Both the position numbers and the translations under genes were made by a program. Shown here one piece after another: positions 1 through 7,148 of a DNA stretch of 64,000 nt (position 1 is its first letter; the number at the start of each line of letters is the position of its first letter). The stretch is from an uncultured Rhodopila sp. (GTDB taxonomy: Bacteria; Pseudomonadota; Alphaproteobacteria; Acetobacterales; Acetobacteraceae): contig NZ_CAJATU010000076.1 in the NCBI RefSeq assembly GCF_903944925.1, positions 40,193 to 104,192 on the forward strand, written 5' to 3'. The notes under the pieces are model-generated. The model did not search any database and had not been told where the DNA came from. It was given only the letters and a program-made list of their open reading frames with translations.

Positions 1-614
1 CCTGATTGCGCCGCCTCATCGAGCTGCGCCGCACTGTCCGGCGCGGCACGGAATTTGGCGCGCCGGTGCACGACCGAAACCGTGGCGATGTCCTTCAGCG
101 CCAGCGCCCAGTCCACCGCGGAATCGCCACCGCCGGCGATCACCACCCGCTTGCCGCGCAGATCCTCGCGGCGGCGGACGTAGTATTGTACCGCGCCGGT
201 CGCCTCGTAGGCGTCAAGGCCGTCCAGCGGCGGCCGGTTGGGACCGAACGCCCCGGCGCCGGCGGCGGCGATGACCGCCTTGGCGCGCACCGTGTCCCCC
301 TTGTCGGTGGTCAGGGTGAACCCCCCGCTCTCACCGGCCAGGCCGGTCACCTGGCGGCCGAGCAGGCGCGGTGTGGCGAATGGCCTGATTTGCTCTTCCA
401 GTTTGGCGATCAGCGCGCCCGCCTCGATCGCCGGATACGCCGGGATGTCGTAGATTGGCTTTTCCGGGTACAGCGCCGTGCACTGCCCGCCGACTTCGCC
501 GAGCGCGTCGATCAGCACGCTGGACAATTTCAGCATGCCAAGTTCGAAAACGGCGAACAATCCGACCGGGCCGGCGCCGACGATCGCCACGTCGGCTTCG
601 ATGTGCTGTGTCAT
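1..614 (-). CDS. Ferredoxin--NADP(+) reductase, TrxR-like (partial, C-terminus off window)
   Basis: Reading in from the left edge on the minus strand, the frame is open from an ATG at 614 (start MTQHIEADVAIVGAGPVGL). It shows the FAD dinucleotide-binding glycine motif (VGAGPVG), then GGQCTALYPEKPIYDIPAYP, and later the NADP-binding GGGDSAVDWAL. The thioredoxin-reductase CxxC is absent, which fits the TrxR-like type 2 ferredoxin/flavodoxin-NADP reductases. These are cytosolic flavoenzymes that exchange electrons between NADPH and ferredoxin. About 204 residues are visible of a family size near 330-340, so the last third lies outside the window. It is transcribed divergently from the glycosyltransferase at 739. 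The family call is fairly firm, the physiological partner is not. Confidence 0.85.
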   Translation of the reverse strand, partial: MTQHIEADVAIVGAGPVGLFAVFELGMLKLSSVLIDALGEVGGQCTALYPEKPIYDIPAYPAIEAGALIAKLEEQIRPFATPRLLGRQVTGLAGESGGFTLTTDKGDTVRAKAVIAAAGAGAFGPNRPPLDGLDAYEATGAVQYYVRRREDLRGKRVVIAGGGDSAVDWALALKDIATVSVVHRRAKFRAAPDSAAQLDEAAQS

Positions 615-738
615 GGACTGCCCGTATACGTCGCTTTTTCGTCAGCACAAGCGGCATAACACCCGGGTGAAGAGCGGTCGTATCCGCCCTGGCGCATCCC
701 AACTGCCGGACATCGCAACACCCGGGCAGGAAAGCTGC

Positions 739-1845
739 ATGTCCCACGAGATCGCGGAATCGCTCGATTCTGCGCAAAAACAACTGCGTCCGGCGATCGT
801 CGCGATCCCCGCCCGGGACGAGGCGGAACGGATCGAAGCCTGCCTGACCGCGCTGAGCGACCAGCAGCAATGCCCGGACGCGGTGGTTCTGTTGCTGAAC
901 AACTGCACGGACGCGACCGAGGCGATCGCCCGGGGCCTGGCGCCGCGGCTGCGCTACCGGCTGGATATCGTCAGCCGCGACCTGCCGCCGCGGCAGGCCA
1001 ACGCCGGATGGGCGCGGCGCCTGGCGATGCAGCTGGCCGCGGCGCAGGCCGGACCCGGCGGGGTGCTGATGGCGACGGACGCGGACACCGTCGTCCCGCC
1101 CGGCTGGGTCGCGCGCAATCTTGCCGCGCTGGGCAACGGCGCGGATGTCGTTTGCGGGCGCGCGGTGGTCGATCCGTGGGAGGCAGCGAGTATCCCGGCG
1201 CACCTGCATGCCGACGATGCGCTGGAATGCCGGTTGATCGGGCTGTTGGACGACATCGCCTGGATGTTGGATCCGGATCCGCATGACCCGCCGCCGCGCC
1301 ATACGGAGGCGTCCGGCGCCAGCCTCGCCGTGACGGTGGCTGCGTATCATCGGGTTGGCGGGATTCCGGCGATCCCGTGCGGCGAGGACCGCGCGTTCGT
1401 CGCCTCGCTATGGCGGATGGATGCCCGGGTCCGGCACGATCCGGGGATCGAGGTGGTCGTATCGGGGCGGATCGAGGGCCGCGCCGAGGGTGGCATGGCG
1501 GATGCGATCCGCCGCCGCATGGTGCAGCAGGACGAATATGCCGATGAGCAGGCCGAACCGGTGGAGGATGCCGTGCGGCGGTACGGTTTGAGGTCCCGGG
1601 TCCGGCGGGCCCGGGCGGACCGGCGGCCGGATGGCAGCCTGGCCGCCGAACTGGGGGTTCCGGCGGAACTGGTGGCGGGCGCCGTGTCCGGGCCATTCTT
1701 CGGCGCGGCCTGGGCGGAGTTGGAACGGGCAAGTCCGGTGCTGCGGCGGCGCCGTGTGCGGTTTGCGGCGCTGCGCCGGGAGATCGATCGGGCAGAGGAC
1801 GTGTTGCAACAGTTGGCGCCGCCCGAAGCCATGGCGGCGGATTAG
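739..1845 (+). CDS. Family 2 glycosyltransferase
   Basis: A 368-residue cytosolic GT2-type protein. The N-terminus carries the GT-A opening (IVAIPARDEAERI), followed by an acidic metal-binding segment (MATDADTVVPP) and a later GGIPAIPCGEDRAF segment typical of NDP-sugar glycosyltransferases. The start MSHEIAESL at 739 is preferred because homology begins about 20 residues later. An upstream ATG at 478 would overlap the divergent reductase. It lies 268 bp upstream of an acyl-CoA dehydrogenase/PIG-L/NodS-like trio on the same strand and probably acts with them, supplying a glycosyl transfer step. The acceptor and donor are unknown. Family call secure, pathway inferred. Confidence 0.8.
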   Translation: MSHEIAESLDSAQKQLRPAIVAIPARDEAERIEACLTALSDQQQCPDAVVLLLNNCTDATEAIARGLAPRLRYRLDIVSRDLPPRQANAGWARRLAMQLAAAQAGPGGVLMATDADTVVPPGWVARNLAALGNGADVVCGRAVVDPWEAASIPAHLHADDALECRLIGLLDDIAWMLDPDPHDPPPRHTEASGASLAVTVAAYHRVGGIPAIPCGEDRAFVASLWRMDARVRHDPGIEVVVSGRIEGRAEGGMADAIRRRMVQQDEYADEQAEPVEDAVRRYGLRSRVRRARADRRPDGSLAAELGVPAELVAGAVSGPFFGAAWAELERASPVLRRRRVRFAALRREIDRAEDVLQQLAPPEAMAAD

Positions 1846-1900
1846 CGATGAGGTATGCGATGCCCGTGTCCGTCGCTGGCAGGCCTGCGCCTTCACCATC

Positions 1901-1990
1901 ATGGCCGGGCGTGTCCCTGCCCCGTGTGTCACGGCCGGGCGTGTCCCGCGCCCTTGTGTCATCGCCGGGCTTGTCCCGGCCATCCACGCC
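1901..1990. repeat. Three tandem 30-bp REP-like units
   Basis: Units begin at 1901, 1931 and 1961 with a period of exactly 30 bp, each built around GCCGGGCGTGTCCC or GCCGGGCTTGTCCCGGC. The third unit contains the palindrome GCCGGG-cttgt-CCCGGC and ends in CCATCCACGCC, which is also found in the repeats near 7.0 and 21.7 kb. They fill most of the 268-bp gap between the GT2 gene and the acyl-CoA dehydrogenase, and no gene is seen there. Confidence 0.7.
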
Positions 1991-2113
1991 TTGCGGAGGT
2001 AATCGCGGCAAAGTCGTCGATGGCCGGACTAAATCCGGCCGCGACACCGGGGGATACGGTCATGACACGGGCCCGGACGGCCGTTTTCCAGATCGCGCGC
2101 ACCGTCGCTGACC

Positions 2114-3205
2114 ATGCCCCCGATCCGCTCTTCCCTCGCCGAACTGGTGCCCTGGATGCAGAGCCGGGCGGACGCGCTCGACCGCGACTCCGCATTCCCG
2201 GCTGAGGAGGTCGCCCGCCTGCACCACCTTGGCGTGCTGGCGCTTCCTCTCCCGGTCGCGGCCAATACCCGGGACGACGCCCTGGCCGGCACGCTGGCGG
2301 CGATGCTGGTCCTGATCGGGCAGGGCAACCTCTCGGTCGGGCGCGTGATCGAAGCCCACATCAACACCCTGCACCTGGTCGCCCGGTATGGCTCCGAAGC
2401 GCAGCAAACGGACGCCTTGGCGACAGCGCGAGACGGCGGGTTATTCGGGCTTTGGGTAACCGATCCGCCCGGCGGCGGGCTGCGCATGCGGCGGTTCGGC
2501 AGCAGGATCATGCTCTCCGGCGCCAAGCAATTCTGTTCCAGCGCCGGCCATGCGGCTGGCGCGCTGGTCACGGCGCGGGACGAGGACGGCGCCGCGCGGA
2601 TGCTGATCCTGCGCCTTGGCATCGGCGAAACTGTGAAACCCCTGCCCTCGCCGCTGCAAGGGATGCGTGCGGCGGTCACCGGTGCGGTTGACTTCACCGG
2701 CTGCGAGACCTCGGCCGGGGTGATCCTGGGCGAGCCGGGCGACTACCTGCGCGAACCCGACTTCTCCGCCGGAGCGTGGCGCGGTTCCGCGGTCGCGGCG
2801 GGTGGCCTGATCGCCTTGCTGGACCTGGCGTTGACCCAGCTTCGCGAAACTGGACGCTGGGACAATCCGCATACCCGTGCGCGTATCGGCGAGGCGATCA
2901 TCGCCCGCGAAACCAGCCGCCACTGGGTCCGCTCCGCCGCGCGGATCGCCGAGGACCCGGATGCCGACGCCGCACATCGAGTCGCGACGGTGGGGTTGGC
3001 GCGGATCGCGGTGGAGACTGCCTGCCTCGACGCCATGCGGCTGGTGCAGCGCTCGCTCGGCCTGTCGGCGTTTCGGCAGGGTAATCCGGTCGAGCGGATT
3101 TGCCGCGACCTGTCCACGTATCTGCGGCAGCCCGCGCCGGACGAGGTTCTTACGGAGGCCGCTGGCTGGTTCGCCGCCAACCCCGGCGCTTCGGCGGTCG
3201 CATGA
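2114..3205 (+). CDS. Acyl-CoA dehydrogenase family protein
   Basis: A 363-residue protein resembling the acyl-CoA dehydrogenase fold. It has an N-terminal helical part (residues about 1-110), a middle beta domain with FGLWVTDPPGGG and KQFCSSAGHA (the FAD/substrate region), and a C-terminal four-helix part with RICRDLSTYLRQPAPDEVL. It is shorter than the usual 380-390 residues, and I could not identify the catalytic glutamate with confidence. The stop overlaps the next start (ATGA at 3202-3205), so it is translationally coupled to the PIG-L gene. The context suggests oxidation of, or merely binding to, an acyl or amide group in a glycan-type product rather than beta-oxidation. That role is inference. 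Confidence 0.75.
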   Translation: MPPIRSSLAELVPWMQSRADALDRDSAFPAEEVARLHHLGVLALPLPVAANTRDDALAGTLAAMLVLIGQGNLSVGRVIEAHINTLHLVARYGSEAQQTDALATARDGGLFGLWVTDPPGGGLRMRRFGSRIMLSGAKQFCSSAGHAAGALVTARDEDGAARMLILRLGIGETVKPLPSPLQGMRAAVTGAVDFTGCETSAGVILGEPGDYLREPDFSAGAWRGSAVAAGGLIALLDLALTQLRETGRWDNPHTRARIGEAIIARETSRHWVRSAARIAEDPDADAAHRVATVGLARIAVETACLDAMRLVQRSLGLSAFRQGNPVERICRDLSTYLRQPAPDEVLTEAAGWFAANPGASAVA

Positions 3206-3939
3206 GCAGCGCCCGGGATTTTCATGCGGCGTGGCGCAGCCTGGCGGTTGGCGGCGCGGGCGAGATCATCGGCGGCGGCACCTGCCTGGTCCTGGCGCCG
3301 CACCCGGACGATGAAAGTCTTGGCTGCGGTGGCCTGATCGCGGCTTGCGTCGCGGCCGGGCGGCCGCCCTTGGTGGCGGTCCTGACCGATGGCGCCGGTT
3401 CGCATCCGCGGTCTCAGGCCTTTCCGCCCGAGCGGCTGCGGGCGGTGCGGGCGCAGGAGGCGCGACAGGCCTTGGCCGAACTGGGACTGCCGGACCATCG
3501 GCTGGCGTTCCTGGGTGTGCCCGACACGGCGGCGCCGCACGACGGTCCGGCGTTCGACGCCGTGGTGGCCCGGCTTGTGGCGATGGTGGAACGGGAGCGC
3601 GGCTGCACCGCCATCCTCGCGCCGTGGGGGCATGATCCGCACTGCGATCACGAGGCCGCGTCGCTGATCGCCGCCGCGGTGGCAAACGCGGCGGGTATCC
3701 GCCACATCGCCTACCCGGTCTGGGGCTGGACGCTGCCGGACGATGCCGCGATCCCGGGCGATCCCGGTCCCGGCTGGCGGCTGGACATCGCGGCTTTCCT
3801 GGGGGCGAAGCGGAACGCCATCCGGGCACATCGATCTCAGTATGGCGGCCTGATCGACGATGATCCGGCGGGCTTTCGGCTGCCTGACGCGCTGCTGGCG
3901 TTCTTTGACAGCCCTTGGGAGACGTTCCTGCTGACATGA
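3202..3939 (+). CDS. PIG-L family (LmbE-like) deacetylase
   Basis: A 245-residue zinc-dependent deacetylase of the PIG-L/LmbE family. The metal-binding motif APHPDDESLGCGG sits near residues 31-43, and the downstream WGHDPHCDHEAAS supplies the second histidine cluster. Family members remove acetyl from N-acetylglucosamine-type amino sugars, for example GlcNAc-PI, GlcNAc-inositol or bacillithiol precursors. The start at 3202 overlaps the preceding stop by four bases, and its own stop overlaps the next start in the same way. Located between an acyl-CoA dehydrogenase and a NodS-like methyltransferase, it probably exposes an amine that is then modified. The substrate is unknown. Confidence 0.88.
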   Translation: MSSARDFHAAWRSLAVGGAGEIIGGGTCLVLAPHPDDESLGCGGLIAACVAAGRPPLVAVLTDGAGSHPRSQAFPPERLRAVRAQEARQALAELGLPDHRLAFLGVPDTAAPHDGPAFDAVVARLVAMVERERGCTAILAPWGHDPHCDHEAASLIAAAVANAAGIRHIAYPVWGWTLPDDAAIPGDPGPGWRLDIAAFLGAKRNAIRAHRSQYGGLIDDDPAGFRLPDALLAFFDSPWETFLLT

Positions 3940-4511
3940 CCGAATCCCGTTCCGCCGCGCATTTCCAGAAGATTTACGAGGCAAGCGCCGATCCCTGGGG
4001 GTTCGGGTCTGATCCTTATGAGCAGGAGAAGTACGGCCGCACTTTGGCGACGCTTGGCGACCGCCGGTTTGTTGCCGGGTTGGAGGTGGGCTGTTCCATC
4101 GGCGTGCTGACCCGGCTGCTGGCGCCGCGGTGCGACTCGCTGCTGGGGATCGATCTGGTGGAGCAACCGCTGGCGGCCGCCCGGGCGCGCTGCTCGGATC
4201 AGCCGCAGGTGCGGTTCGAGCGGATGCAGGTGCCGCAGGCGTGGCCGGACGGGCGGTTCGACCTGATCGTTCTGTCGGAAGTGCTGTATTTTCTGACGGC
4301 GGCGGATATCGAGTGGTGCGCAAGGCGGGTGCGGGGCAGCGTGTTGCCGGGCGGGGTCGTTGTTTTGGTGAACTGGCTTGGTGAGTCGGATGATCCGACA
4401 CCGGGGGACGAGGCTGCGGACAGGTTTATCCGGGCGACCGCGGGCTGGCTGGGGGTTTTGCACCAGGATCGGCGGCCGGGGTATCGGCTGGATGTGTTGG
4501 AGCGGAGGTAG
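3936..4511 (+). CDS. NodS-like class I SAM-dependent methyltransferase
   Basis: A 191-residue methyltransferase. The SAM-binding motif I is LEVGCSIGVLT (about residues 50-60), with the acidic LLGIDL strand after it and FDLIVLSEVLYFL as motif IV. The opening FQKIYEASADPWGF and the overall layout match the NodS family, which N-methylates deacetylated chito-oligosaccharides in rhizobial Nod factor synthesis. The start at 3936 overlaps the PIG-L stop (ATGA). The pairing of a deacetylase with a NodS-like N-methyltransferase is the same logical order as NodB then NodS, but there is no NodA or NodC homologue in the window, so a Nod factor is not implied. Confidence 0.85.
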   Translation: MTESRSAAHFQKIYEASADPWGFGSDPYEQEKYGRTLATLGDRRFVAGLEVGCSIGVLTRLLAPRCDSLLGIDLVEQPLAAARARCSDQPQVRFERMQVPQAWPDGRFDLIVLSEVLYFLTAADIEWCARRVRGSVLPGGVVVLVNWLGESDDPTPGDEAADRFIRATAGWLGVLHQDRRPGYRLDVLERR

Positions 4512-4584
4512 GCAGCGAGCGAGGTGGCGAGGCAGGGGCTTTGCGTGCGATAATACGGTCAGATAGTCACGAAGAGACCGCGCA

Positions 4585-4872
4585 ATGCCGCAACCTCGCA
4601 AGACCGCCTCCCGCCCGGGCGATGGCGGCTGGAAACCCCAGGATGCCAAAGCGCAATTCAGCGAGCTGGTCCGGAGCGCGCAGACCGAGGGGCCGCAGCG
4701 CGTGACGGTCCGCGGTCATGACTCCGTGGTGGTCATCGCCGCCGATGAACTGAAGCGCCTGCTGCCCCCCAGCGGCGACGCGGTACCGTTCGTCACGTTC
4801 ATGGAGAGCCTGAGCGTTGACGGTCTCGACCTTACCCGCGATCGGGACCTCGGGCGAGACACTGCGCTGTGA
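4585..4872 (+). CDS. Phd/YefM-family antitoxin
   Basis: A 95-residue protein with the Phd/YefM N-terminal DNA-binding fold: WKPQDAKAQFSELVRSA followed by VTVRGHDSVVVIAADEL, then a variable C-terminal tail that would wrap the toxin. Antitoxins of this family neutralise the partner and repress their own operon. It overlaps the downstream PIN toxin by four bases (GTGA at 4869-4872), the classic order of antitoxin then toxin. The module follows the methyltransferase by 73 bp and appears intact. Confidence 0.88.
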   Translation: MPQPRKTASRPGDGGWKPQDAKAQFSELVRSAQTEGPQRVTVRGHDSVVVIAADELKRLLPPSGDAVPFVTFMESLSVDGLDLTRDRDLGRDTAL

Positions 4873-5342
4873 TCGGCTGGCTGCTGGATACCAACGTCAC
4901 CGCCGAGATCATCCGCGCGGGTGGCTCCGCCCGCGTCAAGGCGTGGGCCGCCGCGCGGGACGAGGCGACGCTGTACCTCAGCATTCTCACTATTGCCGAA
5001 TACGACAAGGGCATCGCCAATCTGCCGGACGGCGATCCGCGCCGGCCCGTCTATATGGCGACGCGCGACAGGCTGGCGGCACGGTTTGCGGCGCGGATGC
5101 CGCCAGTGTCCGACGCGATCGTGCGCCGTTGGGGCACCGTGCGGCGCGATACCGGCCATCCGCCTCCGGTCATCGATACGTTGCTTGCCGCAATCGCGCC
5201 GGAGCACGACCTCTATCTTGCCACCCGGAACGTGCGCGATGTGTGGCACAGCGGTGCCGCGGTCTTCAATCCGTGGGAGGACGATCCTTCCGCCTTTCCG
5301 GTCATTGCCGGGCAGCGGCGCCGGCGTTCGCCCCGGGCCTGA
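4869..5342 (+). CDS. PIN-domain toxin, VapC/FitB-like
   Basis: A 157-residue PIN-domain ribonuclease toxin that starts with GTG inside the antitoxin stop. Conserved acidic residues are visible in LLDTNVTAEIIR (first Asp), ILTIAEYDKG (Glu) and VIDTLLAAIA (third Asp), and the last part LYLATRNVRDV is the usual PIN strand. PIN toxins cleave RNA, often tRNA or rRNA, in a Mg-dependent way. The C-terminal tail rich in Arg (QRRRRSPRA) is an extra of about ten residues. All catalytic positions look present, so the toxin is probably functional. Confidence 0.87.
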   Translation: MIGWLLDTNVTAEIIRAGGSARVKAWAAARDEATLYLSILTIAEYDKGIANLPDGDPRRPVYMATRDRLAARFAARMPPVSDAIVRRWGTVRRDTGHPPPVIDTLLAAIAPEHDLYLATRNVRDVWHSGAAVFNPWEDDPSAFPVIAGQRRRRSPRA

Positions 5343-5364
5343 CCCGCGGTCGTTGCGTCCAGGT

Positions 5365-5437
5365 GGTCGCTTTTGGGGTTTGCCAGACATCGCTGCTGCA
5401 TGGCCGATAATCCTAAGCGACCGGCCCGGCAGCGATG
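5365..5437. other. Interleaved inverted repeats (possible pseudoknot or decayed element ends)
   Basis: Two perfect complementary pairs interleave just after the PIN toxin. GGTCGCTT (5365-5372) pairs with AAGCGACC (5415-5422), and CATCGCTGC (5388-5396) pairs with GCAGCGATG (5429-5437). The A-B-A'-B' order is that of an H-type pseudoknot if transcribed. The two pairs share the core TCGCT/AGCGA, so alternative pairings exist. The rest of the 267-bp gap (5343-5609) holds nothing else recognised except the promoter at its end. Confidence 0.4.
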
Positions 5438-5572
5438 CACGCCGGCACGATCGGCTTCGGTGCGCGGCCGGACCGCTAGACTTGCCATATGCGGGCGTTA
5501 TGCGGTCGCCGGGCGGGATGGAGTTCCCATATTTCGTTCACTCCGCCGAAAGCCGCATTTCACGAAAACAAC

Positions 5573-5601
5573 TTGCAAGCCCGTATCCAGTTGGATACAA
5601 T
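5573..5601 (+). promoter_or_regulatory. Sigma-70-like promoter of the HigBA-type operon
   Basis: TTGCAA (5573-5578), a 17-bp spacer, then TACAAT (5596-5601). Both boxes are close to consensus. The expected start of transcription is near 5608-5610, which is the A of the ATG at 5610, so the mRNA would be leaderless or nearly so. Confidence 0.6.
5583..5598. promoter_or_regulatory. Palindromic operator GTATCC-agtt-GGATAC
   Basis: A perfect 6-bp-arm palindrome sits in the spacer and overlaps the -10 box of the promoter. Its position is ideal for repression by the HTH antitoxin encoded at 5910. Confidence 0.55.
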
Positions 5602-5609
5602 GAGGGTGC

Positions 5610-5913
5610 ATGAATACGTTGGCCCGGTCGTCAGTTTTTGATGCGTGGTTATCGGGGCTGCGACCAAAAGGCCAAGGCCAGGGTTCTGGCCCGCCTCCGC
5701 AGTGCGACGTTTGGTAACTTCGGCGATTGCGAACCCGTCGGCGAAGGCGTTTCCGAGATGCGCATTCACGTCGGGCCGGGCTATCGGGTCTATTTCGTGC
5801 GCACGGGAAGGACCGTCTATGTCTTGCTGACCGGTGGAAACAAGTCTTCGCAAAAACAAGACATCGCGCGTGCGAAGAAAATGGCTCAAGAGTTGAAGGA
5901 GACGAAATCATGA
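5610..5913 (+). pseudogene. RelE/HigB-type toxin, frameshifted near codon 18
   Basis: The complete family pattern is split over two frames. From ATG 5610 the frame reads MNTLARSSVFDAWLSGLR, the expected N-terminus (F-x-x-W-L-x-x-L-R). The continuation QKAKARVLARL, GNFGDCEPVGEGVSEMRI and GPGYRVYF is in the frame that begins at 5638. The switch lies at about 5661, where an Arg codon seems to have lost two bases. Joined, the two parts give about 101 residues, the normal family length. The 91-residue frame starting at ATG 5638 lacks the first strand and helix. It overlaps the antitoxin start (ATGA at 5910). A sequencing error cannot be excluded. Confidence 0.72.
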
Positions 5914-6209
5914 CTGCAACCTACGCCCCTTTTGATGCGGCGGATTATCTCGACAACGACGCGGTTATTGCCGAATATCTTTCTGCCGCTGTGGAAGATC
6001 CCAACCCCGACGTGTTCCTTGCCGCCCTTGGCGATGTTGCCAAGGCGCGCGGCATGGCGCAGATCGCCAAGGATGCAGGGCTTGGCCGTGAGAGCCTTTA
6101 CAAGGCCCTGAACATCGGCGCGCATCCTCGCTATGAAACCGTCAGTGCCGTGCTGCGCGCCCTTGGGGTGAAATTCACGGTTGTCGCCGACCAGCCTCAA
6201 CCGCGATGA
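5910..6209 (+). CDS. HigA-like HTH addiction-module antidote
   Basis: A 99-residue antitoxin of the addiction-module antidote (HigA-like) family. It opens with FDAADYLDNDAVIAEYLSAA, then has a Cro/CI-type helix-turn-helix in MAQIAKDAGLGRESLYKAL (about residues 50-70) and a C-terminal ALGVKFTVVA strand. It would bind and neutralise the upstream RelE-type toxin and repress the operon, plausibly at the palindrome 5583-5598. The start at 5910 overlaps the toxin stop. The gene is intact although its toxin appears broken. Confidence 0.85.
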   Translation: MTATYAPFDAADYLDNDAVIAEYLSAAVEDPNPDVFLAALGDVAKARGMAQIAKDAGLGRESLYKALNIGAHPRYETVSAVLRALGVKFTVVADQPQPR

Positions 6210-6215
6210 CCTTGG

Positions 6216-6287
6216 ATGATTTGCGGCTACGCCCGCGTCTCGACCGACCGCCGAAGCGTTGACGCCCGGCGGGCGTCGCGCATTTAG
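6216..6287 (+). pseudogene. Serine recombinase N-terminal stub
   Basis: Twenty-three codons reading MICGYARVSTDRRSVDARRA, then a TAG. GYARVST followed by SVDA is the N-terminal catalytic signature of serine resolvases/invertases, with the nucleophilic Ser in RVST. The rest of the catalytic domain and the DNA-binding domain are missing. It starts 7 bp after the antitoxin stop, so it marks the edge of a lost mobile segment. Confidence 0.65.
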
Positions 6288-6336
6288 TCCGCTCCAGCCT
6301 GGGCATGGAGCACCACAATCCCACCCAACTCGACCC

Positions 6337-6963
6337 TCACCCCAGCCCGCAGACCACCCCCACCAACCCCCGCCGAGCCCGTGCCGCATCCCGACCCAAC
6401 GCTAGCAAACCCGGAATCTGACCCGGCCGGCGCGCAACCGACCGCAGCACCGCCAGCAACCCGATCGCGCCACTCTGATCCAAAGCGATCAGCGCGGCAT
6501 GAGGCAGATCCCGCTCCGCCGGATCGCAGATCGCCCGCACCACGGCGAACGGCAACCCATGCGACTCCGCCACCCGAGCCACACTGCCGCTTTCCAGATC
6601 GATCGCCTGTGCCCCCGTCGCCACCATCAACGCGCGCTTGGCCGCCGCATCCGCGGCAATCGCATCCCCGGCCAGCAGGCAATGCCCGGTCAACCCGCCG
6701 AACCGAGCCGCCAAAGAAGCGTCGGCAACGAAACGCCGCCCCCCGGCAACCACCATGTCCGGAACAACAACCATCCCCGGGCGCAACGCCGGATCAAGCC
6801 CGCCCGCCAAACCGAAGCTCACCAGCGCCGTCGCGCCGTCCCGGACCAACCGCGACGCGGCCTCCGCCGCCCCGGCCGGAGTCCCGCCGCCGATGGCAAC
6901 CGCCCCGCCGAAGCGCGCAGCGATCCGAGCCTCCGCCGCAAGGCCGGTGACGAACCCTATCAT
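6337..6963 (-). CDS. hpnG: Hopanoid-associated phosphorylase/nucleosidase HpnG
   Basis: A 208-residue member of the nucleoside phosphorylase superfamily. MIGFVTGLAAEARIA opens the fold. SFGLAGGLDPALRPG is the glycine-rich phosphate/base site, and AIDLESGSVARVA carries the ribose-binding Glu. ICDPAERDLP follows. HpnG removes adenine from adenosylhopane to give ribosylhopane in C35 hopanoid synthesis. The position directly after squalene-hopene cyclase on the same strand supports this over an MTA/SAH nucleosidase. The 229-bp gap to shc contains REP-like repeats and a copy of this gene's own 5' end. Confidence 0.85.
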   Translation of the reverse strand: MIGFVTGLAAEARIAARFGGAVAIGGGTPAGAAEAASRLVRDGATALVSFGLAGGLDPALRPGMVVVPDMVVAGGRRFVADASLAARFGGLTGHCLLAGDAIAADAAAKRALMVATGAQAIDLESGSVARVAESHGLPFAVVRAICDPAERDLPHAALIALDQSGAIGLLAVLRSVARRPGQIPGLLALGRDAARARRGLVGVVCGLG

Positions 6964-7027
6964 ACCAACTGCCGATGACAGCGGCTCTCCGGCAGCGCGG
7001 CCTCTTCATGCCGGCAATGGTCGGCCT

Positions 7028-7082
7028 CCACGCCTTCTGCTTGCGCAAACAAAGGCGTGGATGGCGGGCCTACACCCGCCAT
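7028..7082. repeat. REP-like double hairpin between shc and hpnG
   Basis: CCACGCCTT (7028-7036) is complementary to AAGGCGTGG (7052-7060). It is followed at once by the palindrome ATGGCGGG-cctaca-CCCGCCAT (7061-7082). The first hairpin is shared with the repeat at 21654-21691, so this is a dispersed element inserted inside the hopanoid operon. Confidence 0.65.
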
Positions 7083-7148
7083 GACGGCGGGGGACGCCGG
7101 CGCCAACGGGTAAAGCTCTGTGACTAGAGGGCCACCGCCCGCCATGAC

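Noticed and set aside
2743..4401. 552-codon minus frame opposite the PIG-L and methyltransferase genes
   Set aside because: Pro/Arg-rich shadow frame. The plus strand has recognised motifs and ATGA coupling.
739..4511. Nod factor (lipochitooligosaccharide) biosynthesis
   Set aside because: A NodS-like methyltransferase and PIG-L deacetylase are present but there is no NodA acyltransferase, NodB polysaccharide deacetylase or NodC chitin synthase.
5638..5913. Taking ATG 5638 as the genuine start of an intact toxin
   Set aside because: The family's first strand and helix lie upstream in another frame from ATG 5610, so the 5638 frame is truncated.
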